DNA from: Prevotella sp902465605 | GTDB taxonomy: Bacteria > Bacteroidota > Bacteroidia > Bacteroidales > Bacteroidaceae | Assembly: GCA_902465605.1 (NCBI GenBank) | Contig: CABQNT010000003.1 | Coordinates: forward strand, 1-64,000 | DNA: 64,000 nucleotides | Reading direction: 5' to 3' | Shown here: piece by piece, positions 16,416-24,284 of the stretch | Layout of the letters: each line of letters begins with the position of its first letter | Position numbering within the stretch: the first letter of the stretch is position 1 | The notes under the pieces: model-generated | What the model was told of the DNA's origin: nothing | The model's input: only the letters and a program-made list of their open reading frames with translations | The model's database searches: none | Made by a program: the position numbers and the translations under genes

Positions 16416-16438
16416 ATTTAGGGTAAAGGGGTAATAGT

Positions 16439-16459
16439 GAACGTTGTTCTATTTTGTTC
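16439..16459 (-). promoter_or_regulatory. Conserved GAAC/GTTC tract after leader hairpin (tetR operon)
   Basis: The minus strand reads GAACAAA, 3 nt, GAACAACGTTCA right after the U-tract and 24 nt before the tetR ATG. It matches the tract of the RND leader at 9149-9169. Confidence 0.6.
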
Positions 16460-16467
16460 ATAAAAAA

Positions 16468-16498
16468 AACGCACTGTTCTTTTATTGAACAGTGCGTT
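16468..16498 (-). terminator. Leader hairpin with U-tract upstream of tetR
   Basis: A perfect 12-bp stem AACGCACTGTTC/GAACAGTGCGTT with a 7-nt loop, followed on the minus strand by a T-run. It lies between the tetR promoter and the tetR ATG, so it can stop transcription inside the leader. It is the counterpart of the RND leader hairpin. Confidence 0.78.
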
Positions 16499-16575
16499 TC
16501 GATAGTCGAGGGGTGTATATCCATATATATAATATGGTACTTTCGTTTTCTCATACTCTTGTATTTTCTTTGCTG

Positions 16576-16624
16576 CAAAGGTACGAGGTGTGAAGAAGTT
16601 TTGCAATACCTAAAAGTAAGTATT
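16576..16624 (-). promoter_or_regulatory. tetR operon promoter with palindromic operator
   Basis: TTG (16604-16606), 20 nt, TACCTTTG (16576-16583) on the minus strand. The palindrome AATACCTAAAAGTAAGTATT (16605-16624) overlaps the TTG and aligns without gaps to the palindrome at 9314-9333. Confidence 0.75.
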
Positions 16625-16695
16625 TTGCGGTAATCGGCTGGTATATGTTAGAAAGGTCAATCTGCAGTATCAGGTTTTCTTCACCGTTCCTGCAT

Positions 16696-16869
16696 TTATC
16701 TTGCCACTTTCTTTCCACCTATTATATATATACCCTTTGGCAAATGCTGGAGGGCTTTCCAGCCTGTGCCCACCTTCACACCACGAAGGTTGTATATGGG
16801 CAGACGGTCTTGATGGGCTGTCTCTTCGATGGAGTCGATGCCGCTTGGCGTACGAGCCAGCCATCTTTG
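16696..16869 (-). pseudogene. Leftover C-terminal tail of a secreted protein
   Basis: An open frame of 58 codons with no start, directly downstream of nrdG. It contains GIDSIEE, LPIYNLRGVKVG and the ending LPKGIYIIGGKKVAR, the shape of the C-terminal tails on secreted Prevotella proteins (type IX secretion-like) and similar to the ends of the two GH85 enzymes in this window. The body of the gene is gone. It is probably the remains of a secreted enzyme deleted between nrdG and the tetR operon. Confidence 0.6.
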
Positions 16870-16878
16870 TTATCGTGT

Positions 16879-17379
16879 CTACATGTCATCTTCTTGTTCC
16901 CATAGTACCACCTTGCCTTGCTGTAGCGATAGTGGAACGTTGATGAGGCGTTGGTTGCTGCTGCCACGAAAGAGCAGGTCAGGGTCTTTGAGCTTTTCCA
17001 CAAACGGACCGTCTACCAACACGTCTACCAGTTCGAGCAGTTGGCGTTGTTGCGGATTTTTGATGAGTGCTTCGAAGGTAAAGCCCGTGTAGCACCAGAT
17101 GTTTTTGTTGGTGCGTGTCTTTATGGCGTGTGCTAATTCTGCAAACCCTTCGGCTTGAAACATGGGGTCACCTCCCGAGAAGGTGACGTTGGCAAAGGGG
17201 TCGGCCTCTATCACACGCATGATGTCCTCCACTTGCATCCACTGTCCGTTGTGGATATCCCATGTCTGTGGGTTGTGACAACCCGGGCAGGCGTTAGGAC
17301 ATCCCGCACAGTAGACGGTGGTGCGAAAGCCCGGTCCGTCTACCGTGGTGTCTTCGAGAATGGATAGGATGGATAGCAT
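16879..17379 (-). CDS. nrdG: Anaerobic ribonucleotide reductase activating protein
   Basis: 166 aa radical-SAM protein. The 4Fe-4S motif CX3CX2C is Cys27-Cys31-Cys34 (CPNACPGC), and TFSGGDPM carries the Gly-rich SAM-binding motif. It generates the glycyl radical on NrdD using SAM, allowing deoxynucleotide synthesis without oxygen. It lies downstream of nrdD on the same strand, separated by about 210 bp of repeats, and is probably co-transcribed. Length is normal for the family. Confidence 0.95.
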   Translation of the reverse strand: MLSILSILEDTTVDGPGFRTTVYCAGCPNACPGCHNPQTWDIHNGQWMQVEDIMRVIEADPFANVTFSGGDPMFQAEGFAELAHAIKTRTNKNIWCYTGFTFEALIKNPQQRQLLELVDVLVDGPFVEKLKDPDLLFRGSSNQRLINVPLSLQQGKVVLWEQEDDM

Positions 17380-17391
17380 AGGATACGGAGC

Positions 17392-17583
17392 AGCCTCTCC
17401 CCCGACCCCTCCCCGAGGGGGAGGGGAGTAGATAGACTATTTTCTTGAGAAGGCTGTTTGGAAGATGAGTTGGAAAGTTAATGAGTTACTGAGTTTGTGA
17501 GTTACTGAGTTTGTGAGTTTACAACCTCTGTTTAGCCAGCTATCTACTCCCCTCCCTTTTGGGGAGGGGTCGGGGGAGAGGCT
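17392..17583. repeat. Inverted GC-rich arms flanking octamer repeats
   Basis: Two 44-bp arms (17392-17435 and 17540-17583) are inverted copies; each is itself a palindrome of the type ccccTccccGAGggggAgggg. Between them (about 17470-17522) the sequence repeats with period 8 around the core gagtt (atgagtta, ctgagttt, gtgagtta, ctgagttt). It lies between nrdD and nrdG. A third arm copy is at 24239-24284. Confidence 0.85.
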
Positions 17584-17590
17584 TTTTTTT

Positions 17591-19798
17591 CTACTCGTGC
17601 GTCACTCTGTCGTTGAGCTCTGCTAACTTGCCAGCGTTCCAGCGTTCGGTAGTGCCTACGAGGTAGCCTGTGATGCGTTGCAGACGGTCGATGTGATGAC
17701 TGCCGCACTTAGGACAGGTGTCGAGGTGTGCGTCAGCGTTCTCGTATCCGCAGTCCATGCAGCGGTTGCGGTTGTGGTTCACGCTGCCGTAGCCCATGTT
17801 GTAACGATCCATCATGTCTACCACGTTCATGATGACTTGTGGGTTGTGCGTGGCGTCTCCGTCTATCTCCACGTAGAAGATGTGACCACCACGGGTCAGG
17901 TCATGGTAGGGAGCTTCTACCTCAGCCTTGTGGCGTGCGCTGCACTTGTAGTACACGGGCACATGGTTAGAGTTGGTGTAATAGTCACGGTCGGTGATGC
18001 CTGGCAGTGCGCCAAACTCCTTGCGGTCCTTCTTGGTAAACTTTCCAGCCAGTCCTTCGGCAGGTGTGGCGAGGATGCTGTAGTTGTGTTGGTACTGCTC
18101 GCAGAAGTCTTTGGAGCGGTCGCGCATGTAGGTCACGATTTTGATGCCCAACGCTTGTGCTTCTTCCGACTCTCCGTGGTGCTTTCCTACGAGTGCCACG
18201 AGACATTCTGCCAATCCGATGAACCCAATGCCCAAGGTGCCTTGGTTGATGACGCTCTCTATGGTGTCGTTTGGCTCCAGCTGCTCGCAGCCACCCCACA
18301 GTTTTGACATCAGCAAGGGGAACTGCTTAGCGAAGGCTGTCTTTTGGAACTGAAAACGGTCGTCGAGTTGCTTGGCGGTGATTTCCAGCATGTCATCGAG
18401 CTTGGCAAAGAACTTGGCGATGCGTTGCTCTTTGTCTTTGATGTCCATGCACTCAATGGCGAGCCGCACGATGTTGATGGTGGAGAACGACAGGTTGCCC
18501 CTGCCGACACTCGTTTTCATGCCGTATCTGTTTTCAAACACGCGTGTGCGGCATCCCATGGTTGCCATTTCGTACATATATCGCTTGGGGTCGTCGGCGC
18601 GCCACAGCTCATGTTGGTTGAAGGTGGCATCAAGGTTCAGGAAGTTGGGGAAGAATCTCCGTGCCGTCACCTTGCACGCCAAACAGTACAGGTCGTAGTT
18701 GCGGTCATTGGGCAGATAGCTCACGCCTCGTTTCTTCTTCCAAATCTGTATGGGGAAGATGGCAGTCTCACCGTTGCCCACACCTTGGTAGGTGCTGTTG
18801 AGCAATTCGCGTATCACGCAGCGCCCTTCGGCAGAGGTGTCTGTACCGTAGTTGATGGACGAGAACACTACTTGGTTTCCTCCACGCGAGTGGATGGTGT
18901 TCATGTTGTGGATGAAGGCTTCCATCGACTGGTGAACGCGCGCCACGGTGCGGTTGATGGCATGTTGCTTGATGCGTGCATCACCTTTCAGTCCGTTGAG
19001 TGGGCGGTCGATGTAGTCGTCTATCTCGGTTTGGTACAGGTGTTCGAAGTTATCACCATAGAGATTTTCCAGATTTTTCACCTCTTCTATATACGAGGAG
19101 CGCACGAAGGGTGCGAGATAGAAGTCGAAGGCAGGGATGGCTTGTCCGCCGTGCATCTCGTTTTGTGCGCACTCCAAGGAGATGCACGCCAGCACGGCGG
19201 CTGTCTCGATGCGCTTGGCGGGTCTGGAAGAACCGTGCCCAGCGGTGAACCCATGTTGCAGGATGTGATCCAATGGGTGCTGGCAGCAGGTGAGCGACTT
19301 GGTGGGGTAGTAGTCTTTGTCGTGTACGTGCAGCAGATTGTGTGCCACCGCCTCACGACTTTGCTCTGACAGCAGATAGTCGTCTACGAAGGGTTTGGTG
19401 GTTTCCGAGGCAAACTTCATCATCATGCCAGCTGGCGTGTCAGCGTTCATGTTGGCGTTCTCGCGTGTCACATCGTTGTTTTTGATGTTCACGATGTCCA
19501 AGAACACGTCGCGTGTCTTTGCCTTGCGTGCAATGCTGCGCTGGTTGCGATAGGCGATGTACTTCTGTGCCACGTCTTTGCGGGCACTCTTCATGAGTTC
19601 CATTTCTACAGCGTCTTGGATATCCTCTACCGACATTTGCGGTTTTCCGTGCACCGAGATGTGGTCGGTGATTTGCTGTATGAGTCGTTCGTCTTCACCT
19701 TTTTCGGTGTGTAGCATGGCTTTTCGGATGGCAGCCATGATTTTTTGGTCGTTGAAGCCTACTATGCGTCCGTCGCGCTTCACTATGGTTTGAATCAT
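17591..19798 (-). CDS. nrdD: Anaerobic ribonucleoside-triphosphate reductase
   Basis: 735 aa. Residues of about 1-95 are the ATP-cone regulatory domain (VKRDGRIVGFNDQKI). The catalytic barrel follows. Near the end, Cys680, Cys683, Cys695 and Cys698 form the zinc site, and RITGY with Gly711 is the glycyl-radical loop. The enzyme reduces ribonucleoside triphosphates to deoxy forms under anoxia and needs NrdG, encoded next. A -7 box about 250 nt upstream means that the long leader probably contains the 8- and 9-nt repeats at 19801-19995. This points to an anaerobic lifestyle. Confidence 0.97.
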   Translation of the reverse strand: MIQTIVKRDGRIVGFNDQKIMAAIRKAMLHTEKGEDERLIQQITDHISVHGKPQMSVEDIQDAVEMELMKSARKDVAQKYIAYRNQRSIARKAKTRDVFLDIVNIKNNDVTRENANMNADTPAGMMMKFASETTKPFVDDYLLSEQSREAVAHNLLHVHDKDYYPTKSLTCCQHPLDHILQHGFTAGHGSSRPAKRIETAAVLACISLECAQNEMHGGQAIPAFDFYLAPFVRSSYIEEVKNLENLYGDNFEHLYQTEIDDYIDRPLNGLKGDARIKQHAINRTVARVHQSMEAFIHNMNTIHSRGGNQVVFSSINYGTDTSAEGRCVIRELLNSTYQGVGNGETAIFPIQIWKKKRGVSYLPNDRNYDLYCLACKVTARRFFPNFLNLDATFNQHELWRADDPKRYMYEMATMGCRTRVFENRYGMKTSVGRGNLSFSTINIVRLAIECMDIKDKEQRIAKFFAKLDDMLEITAKQLDDRFQFQKTAFAKQFPLLMSKLWGGCEQLEPNDTIESVINQGTLGIGFIGLAECLVALVGKHHGESEEAQALGIKIVTYMRDRSKDFCEQYQHNYSILATPAEGLAGKFTKKDRKEFGALPGITDRDYYTNSNHVPVYYKCSARHKAEVEAPYHDLTRGGHIFYVEIDGDATHNPQVIMNVVDMMDRYNMGYGSVNHNRNRCMDCGYENADAHLDTCPKCGSHHIDRLQRITGYLVGTTERWNAGKLAELNDRVTHE

Positions 19799-19800
19799 AT

Positions 19801-19879
19801 TTTTTAGTTTACGAGTTTACGAGTTGACAAGTTTACGAGTTGATGAGTTTTTTAGTTGACAAGTTTACAAGTTGACGAG
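19801..19879. repeat. Octamer repeat (acgagttg / acaagttt), nrdD leader
   Basis: About nine tandem words of 8 nt: acgagttg, acaagttt, acgagttg, atgagttt and variants. It is the reverse complement of the caactcgt/caacttgt family at 20415-20475 and 24341-24578. Period 8 excludes a coding role. Confidence 0.85.
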
Positions 19880-19995
19880 TTTTTCTAGGATATCTAGGAT
19901 TTCTAGTTTTCCTAGGATTTCTAGTTTTCCTAGGTCTTCTAGTTTTCCTAGGTCTTCTAGGATTTCTAGTTTTCTAGAATTACTAGCTTTCTAGG
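19880..19995. repeat. CTAG-rich nonamer repeat, nrdD leader
   Basis: About twelve words of 9 nt built on ttctagttt, tcctaggat and tcctaggtc, so CTAG recurs about every 9 nt. A related array with opposite word orientation follows metY at about 28758-28893. Confidence 0.85.
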
Positions 19996-20251
19996 ATGCT
20001 CCTTGAAGAAAACATTGTGCTTGCTTACTATATTTTTTTTATTGCTTTGCAAAGATAGTAAATATTTCAATGAAAAATCATTTTGGAAAACTTTTATCAA
20101 GTTAATAAAAGTTAATCTCCTTAAATACAATAAGTTATAAAAAGTTTTGGAAAACTTTATCTATGAATTTATGAAAGAAATTATATTTTTAGATAATTAA
20201 ATTGAATAAAAACAGCTAATAGGTTATCAGTTTTTGTAAAGAATATCTGGC
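19996..20251. other. AT-rich nrdD upstream region
   Basis: No gene. A minus-strand TATCTTTG (20050-20057) is the best nrdD promoter candidate. The rest is AT-rich without other clear structure. Confidence 0.45.
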
Positions 20252-20379
20252 AAACAAACAAGCTGATAGACAAACACGCTGATAAACAAACACGCTGATA
20301 AACAAACAAGCTGGCAAACAAACAAGCTGGCAAACAAACAAGCTGATAAACAAACAAGCTGATAAACAAACAAGCTGAC
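20252..20379. repeat. 16-bp tandem repeat, eight units
   Basis: Eight consecutive 16-nt units of the form aaacaaacaagctgat, with variants at three positions (aag/acg, gat/ggc/gac). The period is exact, without slippage. Minus-strand frames read CLFISLFVCQ-like peptides, but 16 is not a multiple of 3 and no frame has a start or signal worth calling. Confidence 0.92.
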
Positions 20380-20414
20380 GAGCTGATGGTTTAACTCGTG
20401 AGCCTCTCAGCCCA

Positions 20415-20475
20415 TGAGCCATCAACTCGTCAACTTGTCAACTCGTCAACTTGTCAACTCGTCAACTCGTAAACT
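20415..20475. repeat. Octamer repeat (caactcgt / caacttgt) after the fucosidase gene
   Basis: About seven alternating 8-nt words caactcgt and caacttgt ending next to the fucosidase stop. Same family as 24341-24578 and, inverted, 19801-19879. Confidence 0.85.
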
Positions 20476-20481
20476 TGCAAT

Positions 20482-22296
20482 CTATCTCACCACCAGCTTG
20501 TCGAACAGTAGGCGCTTGCTGCCGTCTACCGTTCGCAGGGCACGCAGCATGATGTAGCGGGCGGGGGTGGGGGTGAGGTATACATCCTGTCGAATGGGGT
20601 TGTTGCGGATGTTCGAGAACTCGCCCGTGGTGAGGGTTCGCAGGTGTGAAGGGTCGTCACCAACAAGAATCTCGTAATGGGTTGCGATGCCCTTTTGCGC
20701 CGGCTGATAATGTAGCGCGCTCACGGTGCGGCTCTGTCCCAGATCCATCAACACCTCATTCTCTGCCGTGCCGGGCACTTGGGTAAACGCATAACCCTTC
20801 AGGTCGGCTTCCTTCAGCTCAAAACTTTCTTGTGCGTTGGGAGCGTGGTAAGCGGCTATCTCACTGATGCAGAGGCATCCCCGCGCATCATTAAAGCGGA
20901 TGCGCAGCTGCCGAGTGGTAATAGGCTTGAAGCGCAGCAGTCGTTTGTAACCAATGGTGGTAGTCTCTTCGTTGAGCCGGATGGGCAGCCACTGCTTGCC
21001 CGAGAGATACTCCACGGTGAAGCTCTTGACGCGCTGTCCCAGCGGAATGTACTCTTGCAGCAGCAGGCGGTTGAGCCGTGTGGCACGGGGGAAGCGGATG
21101 CTAAGCGTGGCACTGCGCACGCTGTCATGGGTGGCCCAATAGGTGTTAAAGCGGTTGTCGGTCAGAGCCTTCACGCCAAACCGTCTTCCACGCTCGTCAG
21201 ACGCTTTGATGCGGGTTCCCCGCAGGAGATTGTCCGCCAGTTCGTTCGTCACCCGCTCGTGCATGGCCACGATGCGTGCAGAGTCGGTGGGATGGATGCG
21301 GCCCTCCTTGTTGACGGGGAAGTTGATGAGTAAGTTGGCGTTGTGTCCCACACTGCGGTAATACAGGTCGGTGAGATGGTCCACCGATTTCACCTTGTTG
21401 TCCTCGCGCTCATGGTAGAACCAGCCCGGTCGGATGGACACGTCGCACTCTGCCGGCACCCATTGGTTGCCATCGGCGTGTCCCTGTTGCAGTTCATAAT
21501 ACTTCTCATAGCCAGGGAACACCTCGCCCCGGCGCAAGAACGACCAGTTGGTGGCATGCGCATATCCCCGCTCGTTGCCCACCCACCGACAGCCCGGTCC
21601 GCCGTCTGAGAACACGATGCACTGCGGTTGCAGCTCGTTGATCATCTTGTAGGCGCGATCGTATTGGTAGTAGGTGCGGCGATCAATGGTGCGCGTGTCT
21701 TTAGCTCCGCCATACCATCCGTCGCCGCCGTTGGCTCCATCGAACCAAATCTCGAAGATGTCGCCGTAGCGCGTGAACAGCTCGCGCAGCTGGTGGTAGA
21801 AGTAGTCTACATAAAACGGCGTGCCGTAGAAAGCCTGATGCCTGTCCCAGGGCGAGAGGTATACGCCAAACTTCAGTCCGTACTTCTTGCATGCCGCGGC
21901 CAGCTCGCCCACCACGTCGCCCTTTCCGCCCTTGTAAGGCGTGTTGCGTATGCTGTAGTCGGTGTAGTTGGTGGGCCACAGACAGAAGCCGTCGTGATGC
22001 TTGGCCGTGATGATGACACCTTTCAGACCCGCCTTGACGAAGGTTTGCGCCCATTGTTCGCAGTCGAGCCTGGTGGGATTGAAGGTTTCCAATTTGCAGT
22101 CGCCGTAGCCCCATTCGCGGTCGTTGAACGTGTTCAGACCGAAGTGGACGAAGGCATATGTCTCCATCTGTTGCCACCTCACCTGATGCTCGGTGGGGAT
22201 GGGCATCACCGGTGCGGGTGCCTGGTCGTTGTCCTTGGCATGTATTGTCATACTGCCGGCCAAAGTGATGGCCAGTAGGAGCCTTCGTGTTTTCAT
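20482..22296 (-). CDS. Alpha-L-fucosidase, GH29
   Basis: 604 aa. A signal peptide of about 20 residues precedes the GH29 catalytic barrel: YAFVHFGLNTF, KHHDGFCLWP (residues 100-109) and IWFDGANG with Asp186 as the likely nucleophile. The C-terminal 250 residues look like two beta-sandwich domains of discoidin (F5/8C) type (KASDERGRRFGVKALTDNRFNTYWA and a later segment). It removes alpha-linked fucose from glycans in the periplasm or outside. It stands alone on the minus strand between lipA and a repeat region. Fucosylated host glycans fit with the GH85 locus further right, but the genes are 17 kb apart and I see no shared promoter. Confidence 0.93.
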   Translation of the reverse strand: MKTRRLLLAITLAGSMTIHAKDNDQAPAPVMPIPTEHQVRWQQMETYAFVHFGLNTFNDREWGYGDCKLETFNPTRLDCEQWAQTFVKAGLKGVIITAKHHDGFCLWPTNYTDYSIRNTPYKGGKGDVVGELAAACKKYGLKFGVYLSPWDRHQAFYGTPFYVDYFYHQLRELFTRYGDIFEIWFDGANGGDGWYGGAKDTRTIDRRTYYQYDRAYKMINELQPQCIVFSDGGPGCRWVGNERGYAHATNWSFLRRGEVFPGYEKYYELQQGHADGNQWVPAECDVSIRPGWFYHEREDNKVKSVDHLTDLYYRSVGHNANLLINFPVNKEGRIHPTDSARIVAMHERVTNELADNLLRGTRIKASDERGRRFGVKALTDNRFNTYWATHDSVRSATLSIRFPRATRLNRLLLQEYIPLGQRVKSFTVEYLSGKQWLPIRLNEETTTIGYKRLLRFKPITTRQLRIRFNDARGCLCISEIAAYHAPNAQESFELKEADLKGYAFTQVPGTAENEVLMDLGQSRTVSALHYQPAQKGIATHYEILVGDDPSHLRTLTTGEFSNIRNNPIRQDVYLTPTPARYIMLRALRTVDGSKRLLFDKLVVR

Positions 22297-22429
22297 ATTG
22301 TTTCTTTTTTATTTATAATGTGTATTGTCAATTGTTTGTTGTATTCCAGTATGTTGTCAATCATATATATGATTTCTCGTGTTTGTTTGGGTTTCAAAGA
22401 GTTTTTATCAACATGTGCGCCTGCCTCCT

Positions 22430-23353
22430 TCACGCTTTTCTGTTCGCAGGTGCTTTTGATACATCGCTGTGCGTGTCGTTGCTCTTGACCATCATGCTCA
22501 CGAACGATTGCTCGGCCATATACGATGAGCGCACCAGCGGACCGCTCTCCACATGGTCGAAGCCCAACTCCAATGCCTGTTGTTTGTATAGGGCGAAGGT
22601 GTCGGGATGCACGTACTCCACCACGTCAAGCTGGGCGGATGAGGGTTGCAGGTACTGTCCGATGGTCAGCATGCGACAGCCCGCCTCACGAGCATCGCGC
22701 AGCAACTGCGTCACCTCGTCGGGTTGTTCGCCCAATCCCACCATGATGCCCGTCTTGGCGATGAATCCAGCCGTGGCAATCTCTTGCAGCACTGCCATAC
22801 TGTTGCGGTAGGTGGCCCTACTGCGGACAGATGGCGTGAGCCGTTCAACCGTTTCCAGGTTGTGTCCCACGATGTCGGGTTGGGCATCCAGCACGGTTTG
22901 AAGCTCTCGGCCCCGGTAGTCGGGAATGAGTATCTCAATGATGGTGTTGGGACACAGGCGGCGCACCTCCCGGATGGTTTCGGCCCAGTGAGCCGCCCCC
23001 TTGTCGGGCAGGTCATCGCGGTCGACCGAGGTAATTACGGCATGTTTTAGTCCCATTGCCTTCACCGATCGGGCAATCTTTATCGGTTCCGTGCCATCGG
23101 GGGGCAGCGGGTGACCCGTCATCGTGGCGCAGAAGCGGCAGGCGCGCGTGCAGCGGTCGCCCAGAATCATGAAAGTGGCCGTGCCGTGTTTCCAGCAGTG
23201 TCCCCTGTTGGGACATTTGCCACTGCTGCAAATAGTGTGCAGTCCGTTCTGTGCGATGGTGTCTTCCACCATGCCGTATTTCTCGCCACCCTCTATCCGG
23301 GTGTACAGCCAGCGAGGCTTCCTTAATATAGGTTTTCGTTGTGTTTTGTCCAT
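22430..23353 (-). CDS. lipA: Lipoyl synthase
   Basis: 307 aa from the ATG at 23353; the longer frame upstream contains the promoter. Cys42, Cys47 and Cys53 bind the auxiliary 4Fe-4S cluster that donates sulfur. Cys68, Cys72 and Cys75 (CTRACRFC) bind the radical-SAM cluster. The ending with RSSYMAEQ is also typical. The enzyme inserts two sulfurs into octanoyl groups on lipoyl domains of 2-oxoacid dehydrogenases or GcvH. No lipB is adjacent in the window. Confidence 0.97.
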   Translation of the reverse strand: MDKTQRKPILRKPRWLYTRIEGGEKYGMVEDTIAQNGLHTICSSGKCPNRGHCWKHGTATFMILGDRCTRACRFCATMTGHPLPPDGTEPIKIARSVKAMGLKHAVITSVDRDDLPDKGAAHWAETIREVRRLCPNTIIEILIPDYRGRELQTVLDAQPDIVGHNLETVERLTPSVRSRATYRNSMAVLQEIATAGFIAKTGIMVGLGEQPDEVTQLLRDAREAGCRMLTIGQYLQPSSAQLDVVEYVHPDTFALYKQQALELGFDHVESGPLVRSSYMAEQSFVSMMVKSNDTHSDVSKAPANRKA

Positions 23354-23398
23354 GTGGTGTCTTTGTTCAGCAGGTTTATCCTGCCGTTTTGCTGTTTG

Positions 23399-23430
23399 CA
23401 AAGATAAATATTTTTTGCAAATAAAAGCAA
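23399..23430 (-). promoter_or_regulatory. lipA promoter
   Basis: Minus strand TTG (23428-23430), 21 nt, TATCTTTG (23399-23406), about 45 nt before the lipA ATG. Confidence 0.65.
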
Positions 23431-23885
23431 GAAAAACCATCTTTGCCTGTCACCTTGAAGGCGACTTCTTTTAAACTGATGCGTCTTGCCGTAGAATCTG
23501 CTCACTCTTTTTCACTTTCATTCACTATGCTTTGGAAAGAATAGTTCCAGCAGATGGTGCTCTTTAATAGCTAAACCGTTATCATTCAAGTAGATGACTT
23601 CTTTTTACACAAGTGCTTGGTAGTGATAGACCGCTAAATGCGCATGTACAAAGGGTTTGAACATAATTTAATAATTCTGCCTATTTAAACTCTGTAAATG
23701 GAACAAATATTGCGCAAATCGACAGTATCTTTGCAAGTGAAGAAAGGCACATCCCTGATTTCTCCAGCGTAGGTGCGTGATGCATCTGTTCGGTTCACAG
23801 AGTAAATGGACGAAGGGAGGGTAGGGGTGATTGCAAACTCTTTTTGATTTAGGATAATCAAGTAAATATAAACTGTAAAGTAAAA
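23431..23885. other. Long intergenic region between lipA and a hypothetical gene
   Basis: No gene seen on either strand. A plus-strand TATCTTTG at 23726-23733 may drive the gene at 23886 with a leader of about 150 nt. Confidence 0.45.
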
Positions 23886-24278
23886 ATGGAAATCACACAA
23901 AAACAGGCAAAAGATGCCATGAGAAACACGTTTGAAAGGTTGATGAGGTTGCCAAAAGGCAGTCAGGTGCGGTGGTTGGGCACCGTGTCCGACTTGGTTG
24001 AACTGGTCCACATGATGTGGTACGACGGTCTGACCATCGATGAACACGGACAGGTGCTCAACTTCAGCACCACCGTCAACCTTCTTTGCGAGCGGCTCAA
24101 CCTGCCCTCGCCGCGCAAACCTAACACGGTGATGAATAATGTGCGCAAGCGCAAGAACCCTGATCTGCAGCTCCTCACCCGCTGCCGCCACCTGATGGAG
24201 CAAGGGGAAGAGCCGCTGGGGAGGTTCATCAAAGAAAAAGCCTCTCCCCCTCCCCCTCCCCAAAGGGGAGGGGAGTAG
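23886..24278 (+). CDS. Hypothetical protein with repeat-derived C-terminus
   Basis: 130 aa. The first 110 residues look like a compact helical soluble protein (VSDLVELVHMMWYDG, then FSTTVNLLCERLNLPSPRKP and NTVMNNVRKRKNP), possibly nucleic-acid binding, but I do not recognise the family. The last 15 residues (KASPPPPPQRGGE) and the stop codon come from a copy of the GC-rich palindromic arm also found beside nrdD. This suggests the element inserted at the 3' end and replaced the original tail. It is followed on the same strand by a DUF4373-like gene after 300 bp of repeats. Confidence 0.6.
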   Translation: MEITQKQAKDAMRNTFERLMRLPKGSQVRWLGTVSDLVELVHMMWYDGLTIDEHGQVLNFSTTVNLLCERLNLPSPRKPNTVMNNVRKRKNPDLQLLTRCRHLMEQGEEPLGRFIKEKASPPPPPQRGGE

Positions 24279-24284
24279 TTAGCT
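24239..24284. repeat. Third copy of the GC-rich palindromic arm
   Basis: agcctctccccctcc... to ggggaggggagtagttagct, matching the arms at 17392-17435 and 17540-17583 with minor changes. It is partly coding, forming the end of the preceding gene, and again short-word repeats follow directly. Confidence 0.85.

Noticed and set aside
18344..19369. 341-codon open frame opposite nrdD
   Set aside because: Antisense to a clear nrdD gene; it arises from codon bias and has no signal, motif or promoter of its own.
20252..20379. Possible CRISPR array
   Set aside because: Units are 16 nt and contiguous without spacers, and no cas genes are present.
20181..20425. Cys/Leu/Phe-rich minus-strand frames over the 16-bp repeat
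   Set aside because: Hydrophobic only because of the repeat sequence; the period is not a multiple of three, and frames overlap each other.
23431..23885. Possible tRNA or small RNA in the long gap after lipA
   Set aside because: No cloverleaf or conserved stem pattern found by eye.
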